DNA from: Cryptomeria japonica
Lineage: Eukaryota; Streptophyta; Pinopsida; Cupressales; Cupressaceae
NCBI RefSeq assembly: GCF_030272615.1
Contig: NC_081410.1
Coordinates: 118,055,140-118,119,139, forward strand
Reading direction: 5' to 3'
Length of the DNA: 64,000 bases
Shown piece by piece: positions 1-11,640 of this stretch. The notes under the pieces were generated by a model, which worked only from the letters and a program-made list of their open reading frames with translations, was not told the origin of the DNA and made no database searches. Within the stretch, counting starts at the first letter, position 1, and every line of letters begins with the position of its first letter. The translations under genes and the position numbers were made by a program.

Positions 1-351
1 GAATTGAAATTATGGTTTGGAGATGGGGCATGTATCTTGCTCGCCATCTCCATCTAACCCTAACAAACATTATTTATCAGGAGATGAATCAACTTTTCAC
101 ACTCCACATTGACAAAATTTTAAAATGGAAACAAAATTATCAAATTAAATCAAATTTTCCAAAGTTTGATTCATCTCCCGAGGGGGCATTATCAAACATC
201 ATTTATCAAATCTGGGACATCATTTATCAAATCTGGGGCACGACATGAAAATCTTAAAAATGACATCACACTGATCATAATCAAATTTTGACGACACATC
301 ATTTTCTTTGAATTAACATGTGCACACACGTCACCTCAAAGAGGGGCAAAA
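1..351 (+). other. 3' internal tail of an LTR retrotransposon
   Basis: Non-coding AT-rich sequence ending in a purine-rich tract (338-351, AAAGAGGGGCAAAA) directly before a TGTAGACG LTR start. A 21-bp unit is perfectly tandem-duplicated at 196-216 and 217-237. I see no protein domain. Read as the 3' untranslated end of an element whose body lies left of the window. Confidence 0.5.
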
Positions 352-1800
352 TGTAGACGTATAAAAATGACCATATTCCTAAAATGAATATTTTATGAGT
401 CATTCCTCTATTTAGTTAAATCTAATTTAATTAAATTACCTACATTCTTCTATTTTATTAAGTAAATTATTCAATTTACTTAGTTAAATTCACTTATGTC
501 ATTTAATTGAATAAATCATTTATTTAATTAAACCCCTCTCTCTACTTTTAATTAAATTTATATTTAATTAATAGTTTACCCCAAATTGAATAAATCTAAT
601 TTATTCAATTTCCCAAATTGCAACCAAATTGAAATAAAACATTTTATTTTAATTAAATCCTTTTATTCCTCATCCACTTGCAAAATCCTACATCTCCCAC
701 TTGCATCATAACCCTCTTCCTAACCCCCTTCTAGACTCTTCTAATCACTTCTAAATTAACCTAACCCATTTCCTAAATATTGTCACATCCCTAATCAAAG
801 GGAAGTCACTTCTCAAACCTTCAAAGTCTTTGAAAACCATTAAAGGCTTCAAGTCTTCAACAACTTAAAACCGTAAAAGTCTTCCAAACCATTAATGGTT
901 AACTCAACCCTCTTGCATGGTTAGAGACTTTTTGACTAACTTAACCCTCATCTAACCCAAGGGTCTCATCAAGCATTCATTGCTTTGACCATGGTTATCC
1001 CTTTAACCCTTGCACAAGAGTTTATCCTTTGGGTAAAAGATTTATCCAATGGATAATCTTAACCTAGCCTTAACCCTTACCCCCTAGGGTAACCATGAGG
1101 TCTTCTCAAGCATTTAATGCTTCCTACCTCTCCTCTCAACTGGTCTTATGTTGACAATTGTCACCATTTCACTGGTGAAAATTGTAAACATGGATTGCCA
1201 ACTTTCAAACTTGACCCTTGATTAACTCTTTCAATCCTGGCCATCCATTGCCCTATTTTCACTATAAATAGAGCTCTCCTTCCTCCATTTTAAGGATCCA
1301 TGCAAGCTTTTAGTATCTCATTTATGCTCATATTTTATCAATACATCTAGCCTCTTTTTGTATTAAGAATTAATCTAGAATAGCATTTTAGAGTATTTCT
1401 ATTATCAATAGCTTAGAACATCAACTAGTATATCATGTTAGGATAGTATTTCTACTAATCTTGTCATCTTATAATCTAGTTTACTTCGTTTATAGAAGCA
1501 TGCATAGCTAGGGTGCATTTCATGGCAAATTTAATCTAAAGCATCCCTTGTTCTTGCATTTGTCATCCCTAAACCACTTTTCTCAGTGATCTGAGAGCAA
1601 AGGCATTGGCTTGAGGGACCTTGTGAGATAGAGAACCATGGAACCAACCTTGGGAAGTTGAGTCATTCTTCATGACTCCATAACTTGCACCAAGAGGTCC
1701 TATGGGTGTGTGAGCAAGCCTCTTTGAGACCACTTTTTCACATTTTGAGTTTCATAGACCCGCTTTTCCTGCACACAGGGACATTAGTGGAATTTGACCA
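352..1800 (+). repeat. LTR of an LTR retrotransposon (3' LTR; right end not fixed)
   Basis: Begins TGTAGACG immediately after a polypurine tract, as a 3' LTR does. A TATA box (TATAAATA, 1263-1270) sits inside, followed by a plausible transcript start and a U5-like stretch. There is no primer-binding site on the right, which fits a 3' rather than a 5' LTR. The second LTR is outside the window, so neither the target duplication nor the exact right end can be set; 1800 is approximate. Confidence 0.5.
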
Positions 1801-1924
1801 TGCATCCGACCTAGTGGATTCAGATGATTTTTTGACTTAATTTTTTTGCAAGTATTCTTTTTGGTTCATTTTTTTATACATCACACTTTATTTTTGGTAT
1901 TAATTATCACTTTATAAAATGCAG

Positions 1925-2273
1925 GTCATGTGTATGCTGTTGTTGCAGAAGAGAACAATGAAGAAGGAACAAATTACTATTTGTGTCATTGTATTGAGCC
2001 TAAGATAAAATTGACAACCACAATCATTGACAGAGAGGGTATTGAGTACCCAATAGGGTCTGTTGTCATGACAGGAACATGGCTTAGGAGATACCCTATC
2101 AAGAATTCTGATGTTTGGTTGTTCGAGGACTTTGAAACACACAAACATATTCTTTATTTCTCTAACCTTGTTGCAACAAATATTCATTTCATGAAGTATT
2201 GTGGTAGACCTCATAAAAAGATTTATGGAAAGTTCGTGAATCTGACCACGAGACAATACTTGACACAATACAG
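1925..2273 (+). CDS. exon-like coding segment of unknown protein
   Basis: An open segment bounded by a 3' splice site (T-rich tract, then ATGCAG at 1919-1924) and a 5' splice site (ATACAG|GTTAGAG at 2273/2274). It reads as a compact domain of about 116 residues with VYAVVAEENNEEGTNYY near the start, then YPIGSVVMTGTWLRRY and VWLFEDFE. Residue use looks like a folded protein, and the open frame runs past the donor only into repeat sequence. No neighbouring exon is visible. I do not recognise the family; a transposon-encoded or captured host exon are both possible. Confidence 0.35.
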
Positions 2274-2380
2274 GTTAGAGTCGATCCTGAAGGCTCACTT
2301 GATTGATTCTATGGTTCAAAGTAGAATGATTTTCAGAATTTTGTATATATCATCAAGGAATTGTTCTATATTCATTTTTT

Positions 2381-2630
2381 GTATATATAAATGCTCATGA
2401 GCTGATTTTTACATGTTTAGGGGCATACTTTTGTATATTTAAATGGCAATGAGTTGATTTGTACATATTTAGATGCCAAATTTTGTATATTAAAATGGTG
2501 ATGAGTTGAATCGCACATATTGTAATGCAAAATTTTGTATAAAAGCCCATGAGATAATTTGTAAGAATTTTTTTTGTATATTCAAATAGACAAGAGCTGA
2601 TTTGACCACATTTAAAGGCAAATTTTTGAA
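2381..2630. repeat. degenerate ~52-bp tandem repeat
   Basis: Five to six AT-rich copies share the pattern ATGAG-TGATTT...ACAT-TTTA...GC-AATTTTGTATAT. The TTTTGTATAT anchors fall near 2381, 2433, 2485, 2537, 2576 and 2625, giving periods of 52, 52, 52, 39 and 49 bp. The minus-strand open frame over this stretch is a by-product of the repeat. Confidence 0.7.
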
Positions 2631-2855
2631 TAATATGTGACAATGTTTTGTGACTATATTTTGAGTTTATGTGATGTGATAAGGTCAATTATGACCATTA
2701 TTGATAAGGTCAATCATGAGAATTCTTGATTCCTTTATAATCATGGATAATTATTTGAGTCATTATCGGGTCATAGGAGTCATACATTGAGTCTAGATAC
2801 AATCTGAGCAAAAATTGTCAAAAAAGTTGTCAAGCAACTTGTACATCACGTCAGT

Positions 2856-3218
2856 AGAGTATGACTCTCGACATTCTGGTGCTTTGGCATGCACGAGAAG
2901 AGAGTGCCTAGCATAAACCTGCCCACCTGGACACACTCGTGACATCAGTTTGTGCACATGATGAGCCAAATCAAGTCTAGCATATCTTGCAAATTTGCAT
3001 TGCATGCAACTGACAGTTTTTGCAATAGGCAAAAAAATACTACCAATTGAAAATGGCTCTGAGTCGTAAAAAAATGAGATAGGCCATTTTAGAGGAGCCT
3101 CACATGACCCCATAGGTTCAAATGGATCAATCATATGTGCCTTGGATTGAAAGAAATAGTTTGTCAAAGTTTGACAATTTTTTGGACTCAGGGCACTTGA
3201 GAAATCACGTTGGTAGGG
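2856..3218. repeat. copy 1 of a ~350-bp tandem repeat (left of element A)
   Basis: Matches 11162-11508 and the partial copy from 11509 along its length, including the blocks AAACCTGCCCACC, AGGCAAAAAAAT, TACCAATTGAAAATG and GGCACTTGAGA. It ends ...GGTAGGG, which is the target duplication of the Ty3 element inserted at 3219. A minus-strand frame is open here, but the matching frame is not the open one in the other copies, so I treat it as a DNA repeat. Confidence 0.8.
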
Positions 3219-4889
3219 TGGTGCAGGAGCACCTAAGGGTTGAAATGCCCTTAACCAATTTTGGTTTGTGAGACCTTCTAGTGGTCATGTAGATACATAA
3301 GGACTGGCTCTAGTCCATTTTGTATGGTTGTTTACTTGCAGTTTTTAAAATTTCTCTTATCGGCAAGACCTACCCTAGATCGACAAGTCTTACCTCGATG
3401 GGTTCGCCAGCATTTGGAGTGGTTCACACTTACCTCGATGACCCAATAAGTCGTCAGTGCTCGAAGTATTATTATCAGGTATTGGAGGGAGTAGTTTCAA
3501 GTTTCCCCGATGATTAACTTGACCTATATTCGAACGGTGATCACAGATGATCCTACGGTCGTCTCTATACTGCGATGGGAAAATGATCACCAGATAATCC
3601 TCACGACTTGGCAACAAAGAATGTACAAAAAAAAAGAGGCGAGTTAACGACCATGCAGGTTGAAGGTGGATCAACGGCGGTCGCTATACCTTAATGGTGA
3701 GATGCACGAATGTTATTCCACGTGACTTGGCGACCAAGTGGTGGGACCTGACAAGTTAGCAACTCAGGCGAGTTAATGAGTGAGAAAGTTCGGGATGATC
3801 GGACGATTGTCACTATACCACTATGGCAAGATTCACAAAGGTTATCCTCTGTGACTTGGTGACCAAGGTGGGGCCTGGCAAGAGAGCTTCATTCTGGGTG
3901 GTTAGTGAGGTCGTGCTAAGGTGGCAAGGTAGGGACCCCGGAGCCAATCAGGGGGTGCCACGTGGCAAAGCGCTGAAAGAGATCAAGGAAGATCAGATGG
4001 TTAAATTTCAAACCGTTGGTGCAGTTGCAAATGGAGACCATTGGTAACGAGATTTATCTCCTCCAATAGGAGGAGTTCCAAATAGAGGTTGTATTTATAA
4101 AAAGACCCAACGGGCATCTGTAAGAGGCTAATGATTAATCGTGGATCATTGATCGTTGTTTATTGATTGCCTCGGAGAGCGCATTTTGTTTTTCTGAAAT
4201 GCAATAGAGAAGTCCATTTTTTGGTTTTCAATTAGAGTTTCATTTCTATTCATTTCACGTAAGTTGTTAATGTAATTGTTTCATTTCTCCATTCTGTGAG
4301 TTGTTGGTTTGAAATCGTGAATAAATTTGGGATCTGTAAATAAAGCTTTCCTTTTCAGTTTTTGTTCCCTATTTGCAATAATCAAATGGCTCTGACTTGA
4401 AACTCCACAAGATCTTTGGAGATTGTCAGGCAGAGCCAGAAATGTAAAGTAGGTTTTCATTTGAGAGAGACCAGGAAATGGAAATCACCATTTCTACACA
4501 CTGAGCCTAGGTGAGCTTGGTGATAGTCCGGCTAGGTATCAGTAATTTGAAGGAGATAACTTGCAGGGGAAGGAAACTGCTGAGAACTAGGTAAAGATCT
4601 AGAAGGCTACAAGCCTGAAAACAAGACATTGTGTAACCATAGGGAAAAGTTTGTTAAACCAAACAAGATGGGTGGTTTTGCAAAAAGAGAGCGAATGTGT
4701 GTGTGTCCTAAACCCCTGCAAGGATTTCATGAACAATCTTACTTTGTAAGCTTGAGGAAGGTGAGATAAGCAAACAAATGGTAGGGAAGCCCTTAGAAGT
4801 CTAGAGGGGTAGACTTGGAACCCGGAAATGGATAGAAGAAAACCATCAAAGAAACCAAATTGATGGCAAACTAGGTTGCCTCCCTATCA
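3219..4889 (+). repeat. element A 5' LTR
   Basis: Starts TGGTGCAGGAGC and ends TCCCTATCA. Holds a TATA-like box (TTTATAAAAAG, 4094-4104) and a polyadenylation-type AATAAA (4339-4344). By eye it differs from the 3' LTR by about 5% near its right end and about 10% in the middle, mostly by transitions, with an indel of roughly 25 bp near 3925-3950. Confidence 0.93.
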
Positions 4890-4891
4890 TA

Positions 4892-4904
4892 TTGGTATCA
4901 GAGA
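4892..4904 (+). other. element A primer-binding site
   Basis: TTGGTATCAGAGA two bases after the 5' LTR end. It matches the complement of the 3' end of plant initiator-methionine tRNA, the usual primer for plant LTR retrotransposons. Confidence 0.9.
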
Positions 4905-4932
4905 AAGGCTAGACTTGGGAAGAAAGTAGTTG

Positions 4933-5997
4933 ATGCTAGGCACTAAATCAGTAGGAGAAAATAGTCTCAGAATGGTGGCCAATGCAGAGTTAGCCAAGAA
5001 GATAGAAGATCAGAAGGAAGAGAATAGAATCGTGAAAGAAAAATTGCAACAATTGGAGAGCAAACTAGATGCAGTTGAGGATAAAAATGAGAAGGTAACA
5101 ATCCAGGTCAATGAAGGGAAGGGTAAAGAATTAGTGGAAGAGGATAGGATACCTACCCCAAACCTTGTCCTACCTGAAGAACCTTTCCTTAAAGCAATTA
5201 AAGCCTTAGGAGGAAAATCCCTAGAAGGGGTGCAACTATTTTATGGGAAAATGGATCCTGAAGTAGTTATGGAATGGATTGAAGGATTGGAGAATCACTT
5301 TGTGTGTGATGGAATTAGTGAAGCCCAAAAGGTGAAGGTAGCTAAGTCTAGATTGAGAGGAGCAGCCTTGACTTGGTGGAAGTTTATCCAAGAAGAAAGG
5401 CAAAAATAGGGTAAGAACCAAATAGCCAGTTGGAACAGAATGGTAGCCAAGGTGAGGGAAGCCTATGTCCCTGAAGATTATGAGATCCAACTGCACAAAA
5501 GGAAACAAAACCTGAGACAAAAGAGATTTGGATGTGAGTAGTTACACTGAGGAATTTCAGAAATTATGTCTGAGATCCAAGGTAGTAGAGGATGAGAGCA
5601 TCAAGGTAGCCAGATACTTGAATGGTTTGAGATGGAATATTCAAGAGGAGTTGAGTTTGTTATGTTCTAACACTGTGCATAAGTGCTATCAAATTGCACT
5701 GAAGGTGGAGGAAAAGAGTAAAAAGAAGCAAGAACAAAGCAACAGAGGAAGAGGCAGAGGAAAAGATGGTAGAGTCCAAAGAGGCAATTTTGGTGGAAGA
5801 GGAATAGATCAAAGGTCCCAAGGAGAGTCCAAACTTATAGAGAAAAGTGAGGATTCACATAGCAAGAGTATCTATAGAGGAAGGGGATCATCTAGCAACC
5901 AAGAAGAGGTAGATCTAGTGGCCCGAGAAGAGGGTCCTACTTCTCCACCATGAAGTGTTACAATGGCCAAAAGTTGGGTCACCCTACCTATAGATAT
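4933..5997 (+). pseudogene. element A gag remnant
   Basis: Encodes the capsid/nucleocapsid precursor. A predicted coiled coil (about residues 20-60) is followed by a Retrotrans_gag-type domain (FYGKMDPEVVMEWIEGL, then LTWWKF), and a basic Gly/Arg-rich tail leads to a zinc knuckle. The track is broken by TAG at 5407, a frameshift near 5525 and another near 5945. The CCHC knuckle at 5956-5997 has lost two cysteines (pattern C-x2-G-x4-H-x4-Y). TAG at 6001 follows directly. ATG 4933 is the first ATG after the primer-binding site. Confidence 0.85.
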
Positions 5998-6114
5998 CCA
6001 TAGAAATCCTCTCCATCTCAAGGAAGTGAAAGAAGAGTGTCATATGCGCAAGAAGACGCAGAAAGCAGTAAGACACAAGATGTGAGCTTAGCTCCTAAAG
6101 ATTGATAAAATTTA

Positions 6115-6534
6115 ATGATGACAAGAGCTTTGATTAAGGAACCAATCAAAGAAGAACCAACTCAAAGAAGAGATTTGTTTAGAATCAAATGCAAGGTCCT
6201 TGGTAAGGTTTGTAGAGTGGTGATAGAATCAGGGTCTACTAACAAAAGTATGTCAGAAGAAGCAGTAAGTAAACTGAAGTTGAAAATAATTCCACATAGT
6301 AATCCATATAGGGTCACTTGGCTCAACAAGGAGCAACATGTGGTAGTGAATGAACAAACATGGTTTGAGTTCAACATAGGTAGTTATAAGCATAAAGTCT
6401 TGTGTGACATCCTTCCTATGGATGCTTTCCATCTATTTCTTGGTAGACCATGGCAGTTTGACAGAAAGGCCATTCACAACAAAGAGAATAACTCTTATTA
6501 TTTTCAAAAGGATGGAGTTACATACCATATTTAG
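6115..6534 (+). pseudogene. element A retropepsin (protease) remnant
   Basis: A retropepsin-like aspartic protease domain of about 140 residues between gag and reverse transcriptase. The active-site loop reads VIESGSTNKS, so the catalytic Asp of the usual DSG/DTG is Glu. FLGRPW near the end is the typical second conserved block. TAG at 6532-6534 interrupts the continuation into reverse transcriptase in the same frame. Confidence 0.8.
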
Positions 6535-6579
6535 TCCCTAAGTGATGAAGGAGAGAGCAGCAAAACTAAAGGCCCAAAT

Positions 6580-8033
6580 GTGTTACTGGTAGGTGAAAAG
6601 GAGTTCATTAACACTCTCAAGGAAGGACAAGGAGTGGAGTTTGCTCTTATAGTGAAACCAAAAGAAGCAAAGCAAGAAAAGAAGGTTCAAATACTTCATG
6701 AAGTGCAACAGATACTAGAAAATTTCAAAGTGATCATATGTGATGGAGCACCAACAACCCTACCTCCTATTAGAGCCATAAGCCATCAGATTGATTTCAT
6801 TCTAGGAGCATCATTACCCAACAAGGCAGCCTATAAGATGACTCCTGAATAGAGCAAGGAAGTGGTTAGACAATTCCAAGAATTGTTGGACCAAGGGTTG
6901 ATAAAAAAGAGCATAAGCCCTTGTGTCATACCTACAATGTTAGCACCCAAGAAAGGAGGAACATGGACGCTATGCACAAATTCAAGAGCCATAAATAGAA
7001 TCACTATAAGGTACAGATTTCCTATCCCAAGAATTGAAGACTTGATGGATTGCTTAGGAGGTGCAAAGTACTTCACCAAGATTGATCTCAAGAGTGGATA
7101 CCACCAGATCAGGATAAAGGGAGGTGATGAATGGAAAACAACCTTCAAAACCAATGAAGGACTTTATGAGTGGCTTGTTATGCCATTCGGTCTTAGTAAT
7201 GCTCCCAGTGCATTCATGAGACTCGTGAATGAAGTGCTGAAAGATTTTATTGGTAAATTTGTTGTTGTATACCTAGATGATATCTTGATTTTCAGTAGAA
7301 TTAAAGAGGAACATCTAGATCATCTTCGTATTGTATTGCAAAAATTATATTATGAGAAACTAACAATAAACTTAGAGAAGTGTGAGTTTATGAAGCGGGA
7401 ACTTGTCTATCTTGGATTTGTAGTTTCAGGAGGAGATTTGAAGATGGACACATCAAAGGTGGAAGCCATCATAAAATGGCCAACACCAAAGATAGCAAGT
7501 GAAGTAAGAAGTTTTCATGGTTTGACACAGTTCTCCAGGAAGTTTATCAGAGGGTTTAGTGAGATTTGTGCACCCATACTGGATACCATCAAAGGAGGTG
7601 TTAAGACTAAGTTTCAGTGGACCAATGTAGTTAACAAAAGGTTTGAACTTTTGAAACAAAAGGTAGCTACACAACCAGTACTCATTCTTCCTAGTTTTGA
7701 TAAGTTGTTCACAATTGAATGTGATGCAAGTAATATAGCAGTTGGTGTTGTTTTGAGTCAAGAGAATAGACTTGTAGCTTTCTTTAGTGAGAATCTCAAT
7801 GATGCCAAGAAGAAGTATTCATCCTATGATCTCAAGTTGTATGCTCTTGTCCAAGCTCTTAGGAAGTGGAGGCACTACTTGTTACCTAAGGAGTTTGTTG
7901 TTTACACAGATAATCAAGCTTTAAGTTTTTTGAATTCACAAGATAAGTTGAGTCATAGGCAGGTTAAATGGGTTGAGTATTTGCAGTCATATACTTTTCT
8001 ATTAAGCATAAGGAAGGACAATGTAACAAAGGT
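6580..8033 (+). pseudogene. element A reverse transcriptase and RNase H
   Basis: Reads as Ty3-type [41 protein letters not shown] and the catalytic [11 protein letters not shown]. RNase H follows with FTIECDAS and [20 protein letters not shown] at 6850-6852 splits the frame ahead of the RT palm, and a frameshift near 8000 separates RNase H from the integrase frame, where the DPLSRR junction resumes. Palm and RNase H motifs are otherwise well kept. Confidence 0.93.
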
Positions 8034-9302
8034 GCAGATCCTTTGAGTAGAAGGCTACTAACAGTGCAAGAAGTGCAAATTCACAGTATTGGAGTTGATT
8101 ACTTCAAGGATTTGTACCCCAATGATGAAGATATTGTAGCCATTTACAAGGTTTGTCAAGAATTTCAGAATCACTTTCATAGTGAAAAGCAAAATGGATG
8201 TTTGAGTGGTCATTTTGGCCTTAATAAGGCATTGGAACTTGTGCAAAGGTTCTACTATTGGCCCAGAATGCAGAGGGATATCCGAAGGTATGTTGAGCAA
8301 TGTATGGTTTGTCAGAAAGCTAAAGGTACAACTACTAATGTTGGTCTTTATCAGCCATTACCTATTCCTACAAGGCCATGCGAATGTGTAAGTATGGATT
8401 TTGTGGTTGGATTACCCAAAACAAAGCTTGGCTGTGATAGCATTTTTGTTGTTGTTGACAGATTCAGTAAGATGTCACTTTTTGTTCCTTGTAAAACTAC
8501 CCATGATGCTAGTCACATTACACACTTGTTTTTCAAAGAGGTTATAAGAATCCATGGTTTGCTAGTTAGTATTGTTTCAGATAGAGATGTCAAAATCCTT
8601 TGACATTTTTGGAAAACTCTTTGGAAAAGACTGGGAACTTACTTGTCTTTTGGTTCAGCCTATCATCCCCAAACAGATGGTCAAACAGAGGTGGTCAATA
8701 GGACACTTGAAAACCTTTTAAGGTGTTTGAAAAAAGAATATGGATAGAGTTGGGATCAGGTTCTTTACCAGGCGGAGTTTGCCTACAATGACAGTTTCAA
8801 TAGATCTACTGGGAAGAGTCCTTTTGAGACAGTGTATGGTATGCACACACGAGGTGTTATGGAATTATGAGATCTTGGTAATCTGTCACACAGAAGTGGT
8901 CAAGCTGATGAAGTCACTCAATCTATGAAGGAGGTTCATGACCAAGTCAAGCGAGCTCTCCAAAATTCTTCACAAAAAGTTAAAGCCTGCGTTGATGCCA
9001 CCCGGAGAGATGTGCAATTTTTGGTTGGAGACTTGGTGATGGTACATTTGAACAAGGCTTGACTTTAGAAAGGGGTTCCCAACAAGCTACAAATGAGGAG
9101 ACTAGGCCCATGTAAATTTTTAGCCAAGTATGGCTCTAATGCCTATAAGATTGATTTGCCATTTGATATTGCTTTGTCTCTCATTTTCAATGTCACATAT
9201 TTGGTTGTCTACAAGGGACAACTTCCCAAGGAGGATGCACAAGTTTCAAATGTTCAACAATTGCTTGTCGACCTGCCATTACTTTCTCCTTCCATGCCTT
9301 AG
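8034..9302 (+). pseudogene. element A integrase
   Basis: The HHCC zinc-binding region is visible (GHFGLNKALELVQRFYYWP ... CMVCQKAKG). The DDE core has Asp in SMDFVVGLP, Asp in VSDRD and Glu in GQTEVVNR, so all three catalytic residues survive in translation. TGA at 8601 and TAG at 8745 interrupt the core, TGA 9060 and TAG 9066 lie in the C-terminal part (RRLGPCKFLAKYGSNAYKIDL), and TAG 9300 ends the frame. Another reading frame carries on into the chromodomain. Confidence 0.9.
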
Positions 9303-9329
9303 GTTGAGAAAGTGTTGGATTCTTGTGTT

Positions 9330-9457
9330 CCCAACCAAGAAGACTAGACACCATGTCTACATGGAACATTTGGTTAAGTGGCTGCATAAACCTGATTCTG
9401 AAGCGATCTGGGTCCCTGAATCAAACTTTGTTAAGTCAAGAATTGATCTTTCATTGT
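9330..9457 (+). pseudogene. element A chromodomain
   Basis: After a frameshift near 9330 the frame reads KKTRHHVYMEHLVKWLHK followed by EAIWVPESNF, the YxxxLVKW...WVPE signature of the chromodomain at the C-terminus of chromovirus integrases. In that family it targets integration to marked chromatin. It places element A in the chromovirus branch of Ty3/Gypsy; I cannot choose the sub-lineage by eye. Confidence 0.85.
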
Positions 9458-9499
9458 TGTCGCATGCAGTCACTTTACTTCTTTGTTTTGAGGGGAGTA

Positions 9500-11156
9500 T
9501 GGTGCAGGAGAACCTAAGGGTTGAAATGCCCTTAACCAATTTTGGTTTGTGAGACCTTCTAGTGGTCATGTAGATACATAAGGACTGGCTCTAGTCCATT
9601 TTGTATGGTTGTTTAGTTGCAGTTTTTAAAATTTCTCTTATCACAAGACCTACACTCGATCAACAAGTCTTACCCCAATGGGTTCACCAAAGTTTGGAGT
9701 GGTTCACACTTACCCCGATGACCCGATAAGTCATCAATGCTTGGAGTATTGTTATCGAGTATCAAAGGGAGTAGTTTCAAGTTTCCCTTAACTTGACCTA
9801 TATTCGGACGGTGATTGCGGATGATCCTACGGTTGTCGCTATACCGCGATGGGAAGATGATCACCAGATAATCCTCACAACTTGGTGACAAAGCACATGC
9901 AAAAAAAAAGAGGTGAGTTAATGACCGTGCAGGTTGAAGGTGGATCAACGACGGTCGCTATACCTCAATGGTGAGATGCACAAAATTTATTCCCTACGAC
10001 TTGGCGACCAAGTGGTGGGACCCGACAAGTTAGCAACTCAGGCAAGTTAACCAATGAGCAAGTCCAGGATGATCGGACAATTGTTGCTATACCGCTATGG
10101 CGAGATGCACGAAGGTTATCCTCCATGACTTGGCAACCAAGGTGGGGCTCGACAAGAGAACTTCATTCCAGGCGGTTAATGAGGTCATGCTAAGGTGCCA
10201 ATCAGGGGGTGCCATGTGGTGGAGCACTAAAAGAGATCAAGGAAAATCAAACGGTTAAATTTCAAACTATTGGTGCAATTGCAAATGGAGACCCTTGGTA
10301 ACGAGATTTATCTCATCCAATAGGAGGAGTTCCAAATAGAGTTTGTATGTATAAAAAGACCCAAAGGGCATCTGTAAGAGGCTAATGGTTAATCGTGGAT
10401 CTTTGATCATGGATCGTTGATCATTTTTTGTCGATTGCCTCGAAGGACACATTTTGTTTTTCTGAAATGCAATAGAGAAGTCTATTTTTTGGTTTTCAAA
10501 TAGAGTTTCATTTCTGTTTGTTTTACATAAGTTGTTAATGTAATTGTTTCATTTCTCTGTTCTGTGAGTTGTTGGTTTGAACCCATGAATAAATTCGGGA
10601 TCTGTAATAAAGCTTTCCTTTTTAGTTTTTGTTCCCTGTTTGCAATAATCAAATAGCTCTAACTTGAAACTCCACAAGATCTTTGGAGATTGTCAAGGAG
10701 AGCCAGAAATGTACAGTAGGTTTTCATTTGAGAGAGACCAAGAAATGGCAATCGTCATTTCTGCATACTGAGTCTAAGCGAGCTTGGTGATAGTTCGGCT
10801 AGGTATCAATAATTTGAAGGAGATAACTTGCAGGGGAAGGAAACTGCTGAGAACTAGGTAAAGATCTAGAAGGCTACAAGCCTGAAAATGATACATTGTG
10901 TAACCATAGGGAAAAGTTTGTTAAACCAAACAAGATGGGTGGTTTTGCAAAAAGAGAGCGAATGTGGGTGTGTCCTAAACCCCTGCAAGGATTTAGTGAA
11001 CAAGCTTACTTTGTGAGCTTGAGGAAGGTGAGATAAGAAAACAAATGGTAGGGAAGCCCTTAGAAGTCTAGAGGGGTAGACTTGGAACCTGGAAAGGGAT
11101 AGAAGCAAACCATCAAAGAAACCAAATTGATGGCAAACTAGGTTGCCTCCCTATCA
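9500..11156 (+). repeat. element A 3' LTR
   Basis: Starts TGGTGCAGGAGA after the polypurine tract GAGGGGAGTA (9490-9499) and ends CCTCCCTATCA. TATA-like TGTATAAAAAG lies near 10347-10357 and AATAAA at 10606-10611. It aligns with 3219-4889 throughout. Confidence 0.93.
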
Positions 11157-11161
11157 TACGG

Positions 11162-11640
11162 TATGAATCTCAACGTTTTGTCACTTTGGGATGCATGAGA
11201 GGAGCATTCCTAGTATAAACCTGCCCACCCGGATGCGCTCATGACGTTGGTTTGTACACACGATGAACTGAATCAATTCTAGCCTATCTTGCAACTTTGC
11301 ATTACATGTAACTGAAGGCTTTTGTAGCAGGCAAAAAAATGCTACCAATTGAAAATGCCTCTGAGTCATTAAAATAAGAGATAGACCACTGTAGAGGAGC
11401 CTCACACGACCCCACAGGTTCAAACGGATCGGTCATATGTGTCATGGATTGGAATAAACATTCTCAATTTTTGGACTTAGGGCACTTGAGAGATCGCGTT
11501 GGTAGGGTATGAATCTTGACATTCCAGCGCTTTGGAATGCACGAGAGGAGCATGCCTAGCGTAAACCTGCCCACCCAGACACGCTCATAGCATTGGTTTA
11601 TTCACACGAGAACCAAAATTTGACCATTGCGAGCGTGATG
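11162..11640. repeat. copies 2 and 3 of the ~350-bp tandem repeat (right of element A)
   Basis: Copy 2 runs 11162-11508 and copy 3 starts at 11509 (TATGAATCTTGACATT) and fades out near 11600. Both match 2856-3218. The copy 2/copy 3 junction GGTAGGGTATGAATC shows what the element A insertion site looked like before insertion. Confidence 0.8.

Larger units (their letters stand above)
3219..11156 (+). mobile_element. element A: full-length degenerate Ty3/Gypsy chromovirus
   Basis: A 7.9-kb element with two TG...CA LTRs (3219-4889 and 9500-11156), an initiator-Met type primer-binding site next to the left LTR, gag, protease, reverse transcriptase, RNase H, integrase and chromodomain in Ty3 order, and a polypurine tract (GAGGGGAGTA) before the right LTR. 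It is flanked by 5-bp duplications TAGGG (3214-3218) and TACGG (11157-11161, one mismatch). The right-hand repeat copy shows the empty-site sequence GGTAGGGTATGAATC. Stops and frameshifts occur in every domain, so it cannot be autonomous now. Confidence 0.95.

Noticed and set aside
2793-3167. 124-codon minus-strand protein
   Set aside because: The same DNA recurs at 11162-11600, where a different frame is open and this one is closed, so it behaves as a DNA repeat.
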